The notes under the pieces are model-generated. The model saw only the letters and a list, made by a program, of their open reading frames with translations. It was not told the DNA's origin and made no database searches. From Hofstenia miamia (Eukaryota; Xenacoelomorpha; Acoela; Hofsteniidae), in contig CABFPE010000562.1 of NCBI GenBank assembly GCA_900660155.1, positions 226,497 to 249,070 on the forward strand: a stretch of 22,574 nt of DNA, written 5' to 3'. Both the position numbers and the translations under genes were made by a program. Position 1 is the stretch's first letter; each line of letters begins with the position of its first letter. Of the stretch, positions 9,243-18,851 are shown piece by piece.

Positions 9243-9267
9243 CAGAAATTCCTAGATCCGCCACTTG

Positions 9268-11451
9268 ATCTGGGTCTAGCTCTTAGTGACTCCTATTTCA
9301 TTTCATAAATGAAAATATATAAGTAATGGCTTTCAGTTATCTTAGGTTCAAAACTAGCTCCATTCCCATAAAAGTTGAAACTGGGTCTAGAAATCGGACT
9401 CGGATACAACACTCTTTATATTAGTGCAAAACTCTAGCCATTTTAATTTTGCTACAAATATTTTACTAAATGTAGTGTTTCATATAGAGATTCTAAAATG
9501 TGTACTTATTTGCATGATAAATATTCCACCTCTGCGCCAATTTGGAGTCAAAAACCAATTATCAAGAAGTTTCATTTGCATTCAACACTGAATAACACTA
9601 AAAGAGGATTGGCATCAATAGATTATTGCAAACTCACTCGCGAAGAAACTAAAGTGCCGTAAAATGAAGTGACTTTGATTGTTTTGTAAACTTTTGTAAT
9701 TTATTAACATTCAAATCATTCAAACAATTATCGTAAATCAACTACACAAGTTTAATCTTCATCGTATACTATGAGTTTACGAGTGAAGAATTTGTATGAG
9801 TTATGCTATGCTTTACTCTACATTTGGTTTGCACTTTCCTCAAAATATATGTCTAGATCTTTTAATATCTCCACTCATCTCTGGAATCGTATCAAAAGTA
9901 GGTAGTTTTAAAGCAAAAAATATATTAATAATGAAAATCTCGAAATACAATTTATGAGAAGCTTTATAAATGCAAAATATGCTATATTTTTCGACTATTA
10001 AATGAAGCTGAAATTCATAGTCAAAGAAAATCCAAAGTATCTTCAAATTGGTATCTAACTTAACAATGTCACAATCTGCAGGATCTGGGCAGTAGAAGCT
10101 GTTTGAGAATTGGGAAGTCTTTTTGAGGAAGGTAACTTGAAATAAGTATAATTATATATTAGGCCTGAATTTCATTATTAACAGAACTAGGTGTTGTATT
10201 TTGGTCTTACCTTAAACTTATTTTCATTCTTGATATTCTATATTTATTCCACACATTTTGTGTCTTTCTTCTATAAGTATATTCTATGACAATTGAGCAC
10301 TGACTTCCAATTTTATCATGCTCGATGGTGGCCAAAGTCATTCCAATTTTATCTATTTTGAAGAGGTGATTTTGGCCACATTATTTATATTAAATTGGTA
10401 TCAATGATGGCGTAGATTCTCACCATATTATGTTAGTTGGTATTTAACAATTCTTTTGACAAGCTATTATGGTTTTGTAGTTGGACAATATGTTGGACAG
10501 AGACAAAGTTAGAACATATTGCACTTATAAGTATTACTTTCAAATCCTTTGAAAATGCATTTCAACATAAACTATGGTAAAAAGTAATTTGTCCATGTAA
10601 TTCAGCTTGTTTGAAAATAGATTATTATTGTAATAGAGTTCATTTTTAGTTACAAACATGTTTCTTACAATTTTGCCCCATCTTATGGTAGTAGTTCTTA
10701 AGAATAAATTTAATTAAGTGTTTTGCGCCAGCTTGATGGAAAAGAGAATACTTTTGCATAAGGCGTAATAAATACCGTACTTGAGTTAAATCTTTGGAAT
10801 TAAACCAAAATGATTTTGTTCGATACAAAGTGTTGTAACTACAAAAAAAGAGATGAGACATACAAAGCCACAATTCACAAGCAGCACACGATTTGCTAAC
10901 TTACTACTTAATAAGGGGCGGATTCAGGATCCCAAGGTAAGGGGCGTGGGACTATGTGAATTCATATACCTTTTATGCATATATATTAAAATTTTCTGTA
11001 AAAATAATTGAAAAAAACATGACAGGTAGTTTAAATGCTTTCTTGAAATTTTCAACAAGTAAAATGTAGAACAAATGTGCAGGGTTTTGCAAAAATTCTG
11101 TCACCTAGATAACTCAATATTACCAAAAGTTGCCAATAAGAGTGTTGAAAGGCACATACCATAAATCATGTAATAAAGAGAATATTTCACCTACATATAT
11201 CTTGTTAAAAATTAAGTAATTGCTGCCAGTTTTAAAACACTTTTTGCCATTTTTAAATTAAAACAAAAAAAATACATTTCAATCTTATCTTTTATCAAAG
11301 CTGTATATATTGCATAAAATGCATTGAATCTTGAATACATTAAGTTGATTCAACGGCATCAATTTTTTGAAATTTACTACAAAAACATTTTCTTACATTT
11401 TATGTGCAAAACCTCATTCTATGAGATGAAAAAATTTTTCAGAAAATTAAA

Positions 11452-11453
<2 letters not shown>
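9268..11453. other. AT-rich spacer with a small hAT-like scrap
   Basis: No supported gene. Degenerate ctgggtct units continue at 9270-9395. At 10914-10955 the motif ggggcggattcaggat followed by aaggggcgtgggac interrupts the AT-rich sequence and resembles the right terminus at 9250-9267. The remaining reading frames are short and unpatterned. Confidence 0.5.

Positions 11454-11482
<29 letters not shown>
11454..11482. repeat. (TA)n microsatellite
   Basis: About 29 bases of alternating TA. No transposon end is recognisable on either side. Confidence 0.92.
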
Positions 11483-11484
<2 letters not shown>

Positions 11485-11960
11485 TTTAAGTGCATCAAGT
11501 GTTCCCATATTATATTTTCCCTAAAGAATCAATCTGAAGTGAACCAATATCGCTAGACAACGGGTTCAAAACTGCATTAAGTGTCTACTTTACATTAATG
11601 TTTAATTTTCTCAATAATTGTAGTATAAAATTTTTTTTCAAGATGTAGTCTTTCTAGCCAATCCATTAAGTTCATGTTAAGGTTGCAGACACTGTTATTA
11701 TGTTTTTCTGAAATTACAATTATACCTCTACATAATTTTAGCACGATTGTTTATCTATTTGAAAGATACAAAATGATAAAGATATTGGCAATTTTCTTTT
11801 CTGATTTCTAAAATTCATAAATTATGGAAGATATATGTCCCTATTTTTTAGTTTATATATGGATTTGAGGCTATATCTTAACAGTTACCTATTTATCTAT
11901 CAGCATTAATAAAAAGTGTTCACTTTGATATTATAAATGAAGCCTAATATTATTACTATT
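11483..11960. other. AT-rich spacer
   Basis: No coding or structural feature recognised. Confidence 0.5.
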
Positions 11961-11973
11961 ATTAACGCAATAC

Positions 11974-12303
11974 CTTTCCATAATAATCCCATGTAGTTTC
12001 GTACATGTAATGATAAGGAGCGAAGAGAAAGAGAAACTTTGGATATAGTGAAATGATCTGGATCACACATCCGACAAACGTCAACAGTTTCATGCTGCTA
12101 AAGTAATTTGGCAAGAATGAAGATTGCAAATATTTGTTTTGGAAGTGAATAGCGGGATGAACATTACTACTCAACGTCATGTTTCTAAATTTTACGTGAT
12201 TATAGTGCTTTGCGGCCAAGCCAATTTCGTAAGTCGTATTTTGCCTTGTTTTGAAACATAGGTTGTGACCGGCCGTTACCCGCAACGATTTGGTCGTTAT
12301 CAT
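11974..12303 (-). CDS. Possible coding exon of unknown protein
   Basis: A minus frame starts at ATG 12301-12303 (with an in-frame stop just upstream) and stays open to 11962. It is richer in GC and less repetitive than the flanks. At codon 110 the sequence reads AAAG|GTATTG, a reasonable splice donor (GT at 11972-11973), which would give a 330-base first exon in phase 0. The peptide has a hydrophobic segment, roughly residues 70-94 (MKLLTFVGCVIQIISLYPKF and on), that could span a membrane, then an aromatic tail (YHYMYETTWDYYG). I recognise no family and found no following exon. It may be chance. Confidence 0.27.
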
Positions 12304-12454
12304 TTGATCTTAATCTCATCAAAAATCAATATTCAACATCATTGGCATCATCATATCAAATTCAATTGCAAAAATGATAACTAACCACAACACCACTCTT
12401 CTCAACGAAAGGCAAAGCCTAAGGCTTAGGCACTGGTGCTGTAGATATAAAATT

Positions 12455-12765
12455 GACACGGCATCATTAAATTCACAAAATGAAGATATCCTTTAATCCA
12501 CTTAAGAGCAATAATTTCAAATGACAAAATTACAGTGTGCGATACGAATCAGGAGCATTGAATGCCTATTAATTAAAAAATACTTGACAAATGTTTATAT
12601 AAAATAGCGCTTTTGAAGTGTGACACGGATTAGGAATACATTGAAATAAAATTATTTTCACATTTTCAAATCTATTTAAAGAGGAAGTTATCCTATAATC
12701 TACTCAAGTACAATGGAAAATGTGGTCCTGTATTGAAGTTGTCAAATAAAATGCTCGTGTAAGCA
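12455..12765 (-). repeat. Dispersed repeat S, copy 1, with internal duplication
   Basis: The reverse complement of 12605-12765 aligns with 13780-13930: shared blocks include CAGGAYCACATTTTCC, TTGTACTTGA, ATAGTTTCCT-like and CCGTGTG. Within this copy, the blocks 'tatcctttaatccacttaag' (about 12486-12505) and 'tatcctataatctactcaag' (about 12690-12709), and 'agtgtg...attgaa' at about 12534 and 12617, show an internal duplication. No coding capacity seen; family not recognised. Confidence 0.6.
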
Positions 12766-13173
12766 ATTATCCCCCCTCCGACTTAAAAATGGCATGTTTC
12801 ACATTAGTGACTGAGTTTTATTGTTTACCCGTTTTATATATGTCACGAACCAATATCTTCATAAGCTTTGCATGGGACCAGTCAAGACCATGAATATTAT
12901 TCCGTTCAAAAATTTTTTATTGCTAAGCATGAATATGTATGAGTTTGTCCTGCTGAAGACCTTTTCACGCTGTTTAACTGACACTAAATATCAACATTTC
13001 TACATTAACAGTTTAGTGAGAACTAAAAACTAAATCCACACTTAAAAAAGGGTGGCAAAGCTGGACGAAGTGCATTTTTAAGGGAAATAAGAGTAAGGTT
13101 TAGATATCTATTCAATTCTCAAATGATAAATGGAAATTAGATAAGCCCAATCAGTAGCATGTTTAGGGGAAGG
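12766..13173. other. Spacer between repeat S and hAT-like scrap
   Basis: A 70-codon + frame at 12821-13033 has no recognisable pattern. Nothing else stands out. Confidence 0.45.
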
Positions 13174-13402
13174 CAGGGGGTGGGGTGGGGGGGGCGGCCG
13201 CCCACCCCTTTTTTGGGCCAGCTGCAAAATGTTCTCTTTTGCTCACAATTGAAAATAGTTCACTTTAATTCAAAATGTTATCAATCGGTTTGCTGCTAAA
13301 AACATACGATTGCATTTTGGATAAGCTAAGTTTTGTATAAACAACTTTTTTTTACAATTTTTCCTGTGTCGGCCCGTTTTAATAATCCTAAGGGCGCCTC
13401 TG
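13174..13402. mobile_element. Short GC-ended non-autonomous element, hAT-like (tentative)
   Basis: The left edge is CAGGGGGTGGGGTGGGGGGG followed by cggccgcccaccccttttttggg; the right edge on the minus strand starts CAGAGGCGCCCTTAGGATT. Both begin CAGRGG and the GC-rich ends stand out sharply from AT-rich surroundings, which is common for decayed hAT-type elements. No target duplication is visible and the end-to-end match is poor. Confidence 0.33.
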
Positions 13403-13779
13403 GGCTCAATGGTACAAAATACTATTTGCATAATATTCATAACCAAAAATTTACGAAATTCTTTAGGTAAGCATCTGGTTTTGGAGTAGTTGTTTGACAG
13501 TTATGCACTGGCTGTAAATCGGCACCATGATGCTTTAAGGATATTGTCACCTCACAATCATACATGAAATGCATTTAGCAATTTTATTTAATGTGGAAAT
13601 ATTTTTCACTAGGACAACACTCCTGCATGTTCATGCTTAGCATGGTAAATTTTTTTTAAAGGGCACAACATTGCAAGTTCTTGGTTTGTCAAAGTCTTCC
13701 GACTTCAGTTCCATGCACAACTTATGAAAATATTGGTTCGTGATATGTACAATTTTTATGTAGCAGTAAAACATCTTCT

Positions 13780-13930
13780 TACGCAATAACTTTATTTCAA
13801 AATTTCAATGCAGGATCACATTTTCCATTGTACTTGACTAAGTTGTAGTATAGTTTCCTACTAAAATTGCATTGAAGAAGTGAAAACAAATTTTTTTCAA
13901 ATGTTTTCCTATTCCGTGTGGCACCGCATG
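13780..13930 (+). repeat. Dispersed repeat S, copy 2 (inverted relative to 12605-12765)
   Basis: This stretch reads the same blocks as the reverse complement of 12605-12765, including CTTGACTAAGTTGTAGTAT-like and CCGTGTG, at an estimated 70-75 percent identity by eye. It forms a large inverted pair with about 1 kb between the arms. Confidence 0.6.
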
Positions 13931-14856
13931 TTGGATATTTTACCCAGTGTTTCTTATGATTCAAAGAATCAATTATTTCCTATTACTTTGCAATTAGTTC
14001 CAAGTACACGTTTTTGAACATTTATATAAAGCTGTACATACATGAACATTTGAATATCAAAATAAAAATCATTGTTTTGTTATAAAATATTTGATACAGG
14101 TTCAATTGATTGCAAATAAAACTGATTTTTTCTCGTAATCCCAACTGAATAGTTTTTAAATATCCGTTGTAAATACGTATTAAAATTTGGAATATTTTAG
14201 GTAGAGATTACTTTGAAGTTAATTAATTGTAGACATACCGGTACCTCACCAGATCCAAATTCACAAAATGTTAACTAATAAATGTGTACACATATAGAAG
14301 ATGAACATGTGTCATAGGAAATTTCAAAAACTACAATCATTAAAAATATTTATGAACAATCAAGAAAATCTGACATTGCCAATGCATTTCAACATTTTGA
14401 AATTGATGTTCAACTATAAGTTGACATCTCCTTATAAATTCTGTTGTTTATTTGCTCAGTAATTAGCTCTTTCATTTCAACCTTACGATTAGAATTATGA
14501 TAATACACTTCTTGTTTTAACGTTACCCCAAAAAACTGACCGTGTCAGATAGAGACACATTGCTGGCCACCCAATGGAACCTCTACATTAAATCAATCAT
14601 AATTGAACTTAGCATACGAACATAGTGAAACGAAATGGCAATAAGAACAAAAAAAATTAAGTTTTAGGTACATATGCACACAATTCAACAATATGTTCGG
14701 TTAATAAATTCATTCATGTCATTATAAATACTTCATTATCAGACACTTCATTCATGTACATAAAATGATGACATATACCCAGTAAATTAAATTTCATTAA
14801 AAATCACATTGGAAGTTTTACCCAATGTCAAATACTTAGTCAAAATATGATTTGAG
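13931..14856. other. 3' flank of the ZW10-like gene
   Basis: No reading frame of note. On the minus strand this is the downstream region of the gene ending at 14858 and may hold its 3' UTR; a second AATAAA signal (TTTATT on +) lies at 14447-14452. Confidence 0.45.
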
Positions 14857-14862
14857 TTTATT
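14857..14862 (-). terminator. AATAAA polyadenylation hexamer overlapping the stop codon
   Basis: The minus strand reads AAATAAAC across the stop, so AATAAA overlaps TAA. If used, the transcript would have almost no 3' UTR. The hexamer at 14447-14452 is an alternative. Confidence 0.35.
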
Positions 14863-16819
14863 TCAAGTTCTCTAACTTCTTCAAGTAAATCTTGATTTGT
14901 TTAGATGATGGTCCATTCTTACTAGACTGTAGTGTTTGTAACAGCATTTTAACATTGTCTATCTTTAAAGCACTAAACTCTCCAAGAGAAAGATTTCCGT
15001 GAATGCTATTGCAAAATTCATCAAATTCATAATTTGTGAATAAATTCAACATTTGTTGAACCTCAATGTGTTCGTCTGTAAGATCATCTCTACGATGAAA
15101 AACATTTTGATTAAGGAAATGAGACATAGATTTGATATCATTCCATGTAATATCGTGTGTTGAAAGCAGGATAATTTTTGAAATATTTACAATTACACGA
15201 TTACTTTCCCTAAGCAAAATGCATTTGGGGTAGCAGCCAATGTAGTCATCAATTTGAATATTTAGTGATTGATAAATGTCACTTAGCTTTTCTCCAAAAG
15301 ATGTCTTGTTTGACTTATTATTTATTATCCCCTGACATTCATTGGTCATTATCAAAGGAATCTCTACTTCCATGGCCGCTTCGACATTAGCCAAAACTGA
15401 AATTTGGAATCTTCCATACTGTGGATTGTTCTTATTGAATATATTTAAGAAATCTACAACGTATTCATAGGATGTCAACGTTCGTGTTAGTGAACTATTT
15501 TTTTCTTGTATTTTAATTACATTTAGTACAAATGATTCTAATCCAGATTTTACACCTTCACAAAACAGCTGATCCTCATTGCAGACACAGGTTTCGGTTG
15601 TAAATCTGTCAAGATCATTTATATATTGCAAAACCAGTTCCATATCAGTATTCATGGTTTCAGAAATAATGACATTATCAGGATTCTTCATCCATGTTTC
15701 AGCAAATTGATTCACTGCTGCTTTATTTAATTCTCTTGCTGCCTCCACTAGCGGCTTGATTTCAAAACTATGGTTTGAGAATACATCGATCAACTGCTTG
15801 AAGTCTTTACAAATATTGTTAATGTCTTGAGATCTTATGTAGTATTTGCGAACAATTCTCTTCAAGTTTTGAGAACATTTTTTCCACATTCTATTTAAAT
15901 ATTCCAAAGGCATAAGGTCAGGCATTTGAAGGAAAACGGATTCTTCGAGAATAAATAGTCCAATAATTTTATAGAAAAATCCGCGGGTATCTTTGGTTGC
16001 TTGGCTTGAGTCCATTACAACAGACATTTGCAATAGCTTCTGGTGGCAATAGTAAGACTGAAAGTTTTCCTTTATGTCACTAACTAGAATGTTTGCTGAC
16101 AATTGTAGAGGCAGCAGGTTATCAAGTGAAAATTCATGTGAAAGATCGTCATTGAATACATTAGATCCAATAATTTGAACCTTGCCTATACAATCTTCCA
16201 GGAATAGATGCAATTTCTGTATTAACTTTCTTTCAAATTCATTAGCAATATTGTTCAATTTATTAGCAAAATATGAATGGATTTTAAGATCACTAATTTG
16301 TACACATTCCTTTTTAGTTGATACAAGTAACTTTGCAGCATAGGGAAACTTATGAACGTTCTCTGCAACTAAGAGGTCATTGATTTTTACTAATCGAAGA
16401 AGAATCTTGTAACCTTCATCCATTCTTTGCAGAACAGATCTTATGTTACTGTGAAGAAATTTTTGGTCTACATGTTGTGACTGTAAAAGATTAACATTTT
16501 CAACAATTTCAGTTAGTTTTTCTTTCACCTTTAGACATGTTGATCCACAAATGTCCATTTTGAACTTGTCCCAAACTAATTCATTTTTGAATGTCTCCAT
16601 GCGTTCCACAAATATAGAAATATTGCTTGCACATAAGTAGTGAAGCGCTACATCATTGGTTAGCACAATATCGCGCAATGTTTCACTTTTGTGCTTAGCT
16701 TTGCACTTGGATAACACTGCATGTGCAAGAAATTTTGCAGAGAGTTCCAAATGTAAGATATCGTTTAAGATTGGTAATAGTAAGCACTCACATATTACTG
16801 GTGGTTGCTCGGTAGACAT
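14858..16819 (-). CDS. Intronless ZW10-like protein (tentative family call), 653 aa
   Basis: This is the one long intact gene: 653 codons, no stops. An in-frame TGA at 16832-16834 fixes ATG 16817-16819 as the likely start. The protein is almost wholly helical and low in Gly/Pro, as in multisubunit tethers. Several segments match ZW10 in order: KLTEIVENVNLLQSQ with the helices after it (residues 101-210), DVFSNHSFEIKPLVEAAREL (345-364, like the FANKK...AARNLM block), the NIFNKNNPQYGRF stretch (459-471, like FHDVVPTYH) and a C-terminal EFSALKIDNVKMLLQTLQSS (614-633). ZW10 acts in the RZZ complex at kinetochores and in the NRZ (Dsl1-type) tether at the ER. It is shorter than the roughly 780 residues of vertebrate ZW10, mainly before residue 100. 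Most animal ZW10 genes have introns; this copy has none. Alternatives: another CATCHR-type tether or a lineage-specific protein. Confidence 0.55.
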   Translation of the reverse strand: MSTEQPPVICECLLLPILNDILHLELSAKFLAHAVLSKCKAKHKSETLRDIVLTNDVALHYLCASNISIFVERMETFKNELVWDKFKMDICGSTCLKVKEKLTEIVENVNLLQSQHVDQKFLHSNIRSVLQRMDEGYKILLRLVKINDLLVAENVHKFPYAAKLLVSTKKECVQISDLKIHSYFANKLNNIANEFERKLIQKLHLFLEDCIGKVQIIGSNVFNDDLSHEFSLDNLLPLQLSANILVSDIKENFQSYYCHQKLLQMSVVMDSSQATKDTRGFFYKIIGLFILEESVFLQMPDLMPLEYLNRMWKKCSQNLKRIVRKYYIRSQDINNICKDFKQLIDVFSNHSFEIKPLVEAARELNKAAVNQFAETWMKNPDNVIISETMNTDMELVLQYINDLDRFTTETCVCNEDQLFCEGVKSGLESFVLNVIKIQEKNSSLTRTLTSYEYVVDFLNIFNKNNPQYGRFQISVLANVEAAMEVEIPLIMTNECQGIINNKSNKTSFGEKLSDIYQSLNIQIDDYIGCYPKCILLRESNRVIVNISKIILLSTHDITWNDIKSMSHFLNQNVFHRRDDLTDEHIEVQQMLNLFTNYEFDEFCNSIHGNLSLGEFSALKIDNVKMLLQTLQSSKNGPSSKQIKIYLKKLENLK

Positions 16820-16834
16820 TCGATGAGTACATCA

Positions 16835-17085
16835 ATGTTTACATTGTTTATTTATTTCATAAACAATGAAATAGCAAATATTTTTACCTCAAAACGTAAT
16901 ATATTTAAAATGTATATTATTTTAGAAGGTTGCCTTTTGTTTTTGAGAAATCTTGACTATTGTTTATATTCAACGCTAGTTGAAAAATCCTAGATCTTTA
17001 AAATGCAATTTTAATCATCACCTTATTGGCTGCTTATTACTTAGCAGTAAAGATTACTGTTAATAATCGTGATGGAATAAACTAT

Positions 17086-17089
<4 letters not shown>
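16835..17089. promoter_or_regulatory. 5' flank of the ZW10-like gene (promoter region presumed)
   Basis: The 250 bases upstream of the start codon on the minus strand are AT-rich with no reading frame of note and end at a (TA)n tract. No specific promoter element can be pointed to. Confidence 0.25.

Positions 17090-17117
<28 letters not shown>
17090..17117. repeat. (TA)n microsatellite, left flank of MITE
   Basis: About 28 bases of alternating TA that lead into the left inverted repeat. Confidence 0.92.
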
Positions 17118-17130
17118 CTGTATATACATG

Positions 17131-17388
17131 CAGTCGCGGCCACTGGATTAACATCACATAATGCTAAAAGTATATCTCATCCATGCAAGCAATTCATTAT
17201 GCAGGTGAATAGGATATATGTTGAATGACTTATTATCTGCCAATGAGAATAAAGCAAAATATAAAGCATGAATTATATAAATAAAACGTTACGAGGCGCA
17301 TTTCACTTGTTTAGAATGGGCAAGAATAAAGATGTGTGGCAGGAAATTTATTATATTAACTGAAATCATGCTAATCCAGTGGTCGCGA
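17131..17388. mobile_element. TA-flanked MITE with CGCGRCCACTGGATTA ends
   Basis: The left arm CAGTCGCGGCCACTGGATTA and the right arm, on the minus strand TCGCGACCACTGGATTAGCA, are inverted copies that differ by a 3-base gap and two or three substitutions. Matching continues outward through TATATACAT into the flanking (TA)n tracts. The 258-base element has no coding capacity. Its ends look like those of a Tc1-type family and a Tc1 transposase piece lies just to the right (17538-17871), which could be its source family (inference). Confidence 0.82.

Positions 17389-17391
<3 letters not shown>

Positions 17392-17430
<39 letters not shown>
17392..17430. repeat. (TA)n microsatellite, right flank of MITE
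   Basis: About 39 bases of alternating TA directly beyond the right inverted repeat. Confidence 0.92.
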
Positions 17431-17434
<4 letters not shown>

Positions 17435-17537
17435 ACATATTGTTAATATGAAGTGTATATAAGACACCTAAGTATTTGTAAATAGAGAAATAGTTAGCTG
17501 CGTTCTCATATTCAGCGCACTTCCGTGCACCCTAGCG

Positions 17538-17871
17538 ATGCTAATATATATCCCCAGAGTTTCACCTGCAATTATGCAGAAACGACTGGTGTTTGCACGG
17601 CAGAACATCCAGTGGAAATCAAAACAATGGCGGTCGGTGGCATTCTCTGACGAGAACTATTTTGAGTGCCACACTGCATTCAGGTGCCAGCAGTGGGATC
17701 CAAACCATAAAGCATCCCATTAAAGGTAATGGTGTGGGGAATCACTTCAGCCAATGAGCAGGCCACCTACATGTGTGTGAAGGAATGATGAATGATGCCA
17801 CGTATCTGAACGTGTTACATAGCCTTGCAATACCACAGATGAGGGAATGGTTTGCAGATGCATTCTTATGA
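17538..17871 (+). pseudogene. Second Tc1-family transposase, partial DDE domain
   Basis: The + frame reads SPAIMQKRLVFARQNIQW, WRSVAFSDENYFECHTAF with the first catalytic Asp (SDES is SDEN here), then after a frameshift near 17705 KVMVWGITSA, a stop and second shift near 17790, NDATYLNVLHSLAIPQMREW and FADAFL before a stop at 17869-17871. The second Asp and the final Glu blocks are missing. It differs strongly from the transposase at 4449-4802 and belongs to another Tc1 family. Confidence 0.8.
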
Positions 17872-18024
17872 TATTCACCAGTTTATATATTTTATTTGCT
17901 ATAACCGTTTTTTCACCACATTTAGGTTGGAATAGGTTGGAAAAATTTTAAAAAAATTATTTAAGGCAACAAAAAATTTATTGCAAGCAAAAATTAACTT
18001 CGAATTGACAAAATTTATGCGCTT

Positions 18025-18531
18025 CTATTTATCACAAATAGTGCAGAGAGTTGCTCCAAAACAGTTTTCACAGACCCATGAATTGCATTCTGACCATTGA
18101 TAAACGTCGTTTTGAAAATGAGACTCATAAACATCTTGACATATTGAACACACATTATCTCCATTCTCAGAGGGGAGAGATTTTGACGAACTTTGACTAT
18201 GAGCAAGTTTTTAAATCTTCCTTGTTACAAAGCTCGAAATTTAAACCTGTAGAGCTAACAGAAACTAACTTTTCCACTCTGGCAGCTGATATATTCTCTG
18301 GCATATGCAACGTCAAATTGCAATCAGCACATTTACAGAGCCCCTGTGCCGATGATAGCTTGGAAATGCTCTGCAAATTCAAAACAGCAGTAACTTTTTC
18401 TTGAGCACCGACGACTGAGAATGGGAACCTATACTTTGATTTGCATATTATCGGATCAGAGAAGACGGCATTTGTTGCTAGGAGAATATCTGCAGTGAGC
18501 TTACTTTCGTGTCTGCACCGTTGTCTTTCTC
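18025..18531 (-). pseudogene. Decayed coding region with Cys-rich zinc-binding C-terminus, family unknown
   Basis: On the minus strand one frame from about 18531 to 18200 reads SKLTADILLATNAVFSDPII, RFPFSVVGAQEKVTAV, LCKCADCNLTLHMPENISA, then TGLNFELCNKEDLKTCS and a stop at 18197-18199. Shifted by one base the reading continues SENGDNVCSICQDVYES, then YQWSECNSWVCENCFGA and LCTICDK to a stop at 18025-18027. The last part has C-x2-C, a C/W cluster and two more C-x2-C pairs, spaced like a small PHD- or RING-type zinc domain. Cys spacing and smooth composition on both sides of the shift argue for a real former protein, probably of a transposon or a host zinc-finger gene. Not identified further. 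Confidence 0.48.
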
Positions 18532-18687
18532 AACATGTCTTCTCCTGATGCTGGGGGATGACCTTAAACTCCTACAGCATCTGGCAATCGCATCTGCCCA
18601 CTAATGACAGATTTGGCTTCTTGCACTAGCAGAGCGGGTCGATAACTCCCATCGTTTGATCGTTGATGATGATTTCTGGATATCTAA
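18532..18687. other. Possible upstream continuation of the Cys-rich pseudogene
   Basis: On the minus strand the same frame holds a CDCQML-like piece and two stops. The region is less AT-rich than average, consistent with decayed coding sequence. Confidence 0.25.
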
Positions 18688-18709
18688 AATATATATATAT
18701 ATATATATA
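18688..18709. repeat. (TA)n microsatellite
   Basis: Short TA tract that leads directly into a cagtactg transposon end. Confidence 0.9.
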
Positions 18710-18851
18710 CAGTACTGTACTGGAAATATGTATTCGACCACCCTGCTGTTCTGAATAAATAATGAACATTCATTGGATAAATTGTGCCTAAGATTATAAC
18801 TAAATGTTATTTTGATTGAGAAAACACTTTCGTGTAAAAATTCATCACCCT
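18710..18851 (-). mobile_element. Solo 3' end of the copy-1 Tc1 family, joined to a second terminal motif
   Basis: Bases 18717-18823 repeat, with few changes, the terminal segment of the Tc1 element next door (18879-18979) and of copy 1 (reverse complement of 4839-4938). The outer end has a short duplication (agtactgtactgg). The inner edge changes at about 18824 into the exact 26-mer shared with 5851-5876 and ends at a (TA)n tract. Confidence 0.7.

Larger units (their letters stand above)
6438..9267. mobile_element. Candidate hAT-like composite insertion
   Basis: The left edge begins CAGTGGTCTATTCAGAGG and the right edge, read on the minus strand, begins CAAGTGGCGGATCTAGGA; both resemble hAT-type termini, although they match only partly. 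The outside bases share 'tctggg' on both sides (6432-6437 and 9269-9274), inside a region of degenerate ctgggtct units, which could be part of a target duplication. The interior holds a MITE and a dead Copia pol. The terminal match is weak. Confidence 0.28.

Noticed and set aside
12414..12430. Short palindrome aagcctaaggctt
   Set aside because: A single 6-base-arm palindrome is expected by chance and nothing nearby gives it a role.
12821..13033. 70-codon + frame
   Set aside because: Composition is that of AT-rich non-coding DNA and no motif is present.
18051..18404. 117-codon + frame
   Set aside because: It is antisense to the Cys-rich pseudogene, whose minus frames carry the coherent C-x2-C pattern.
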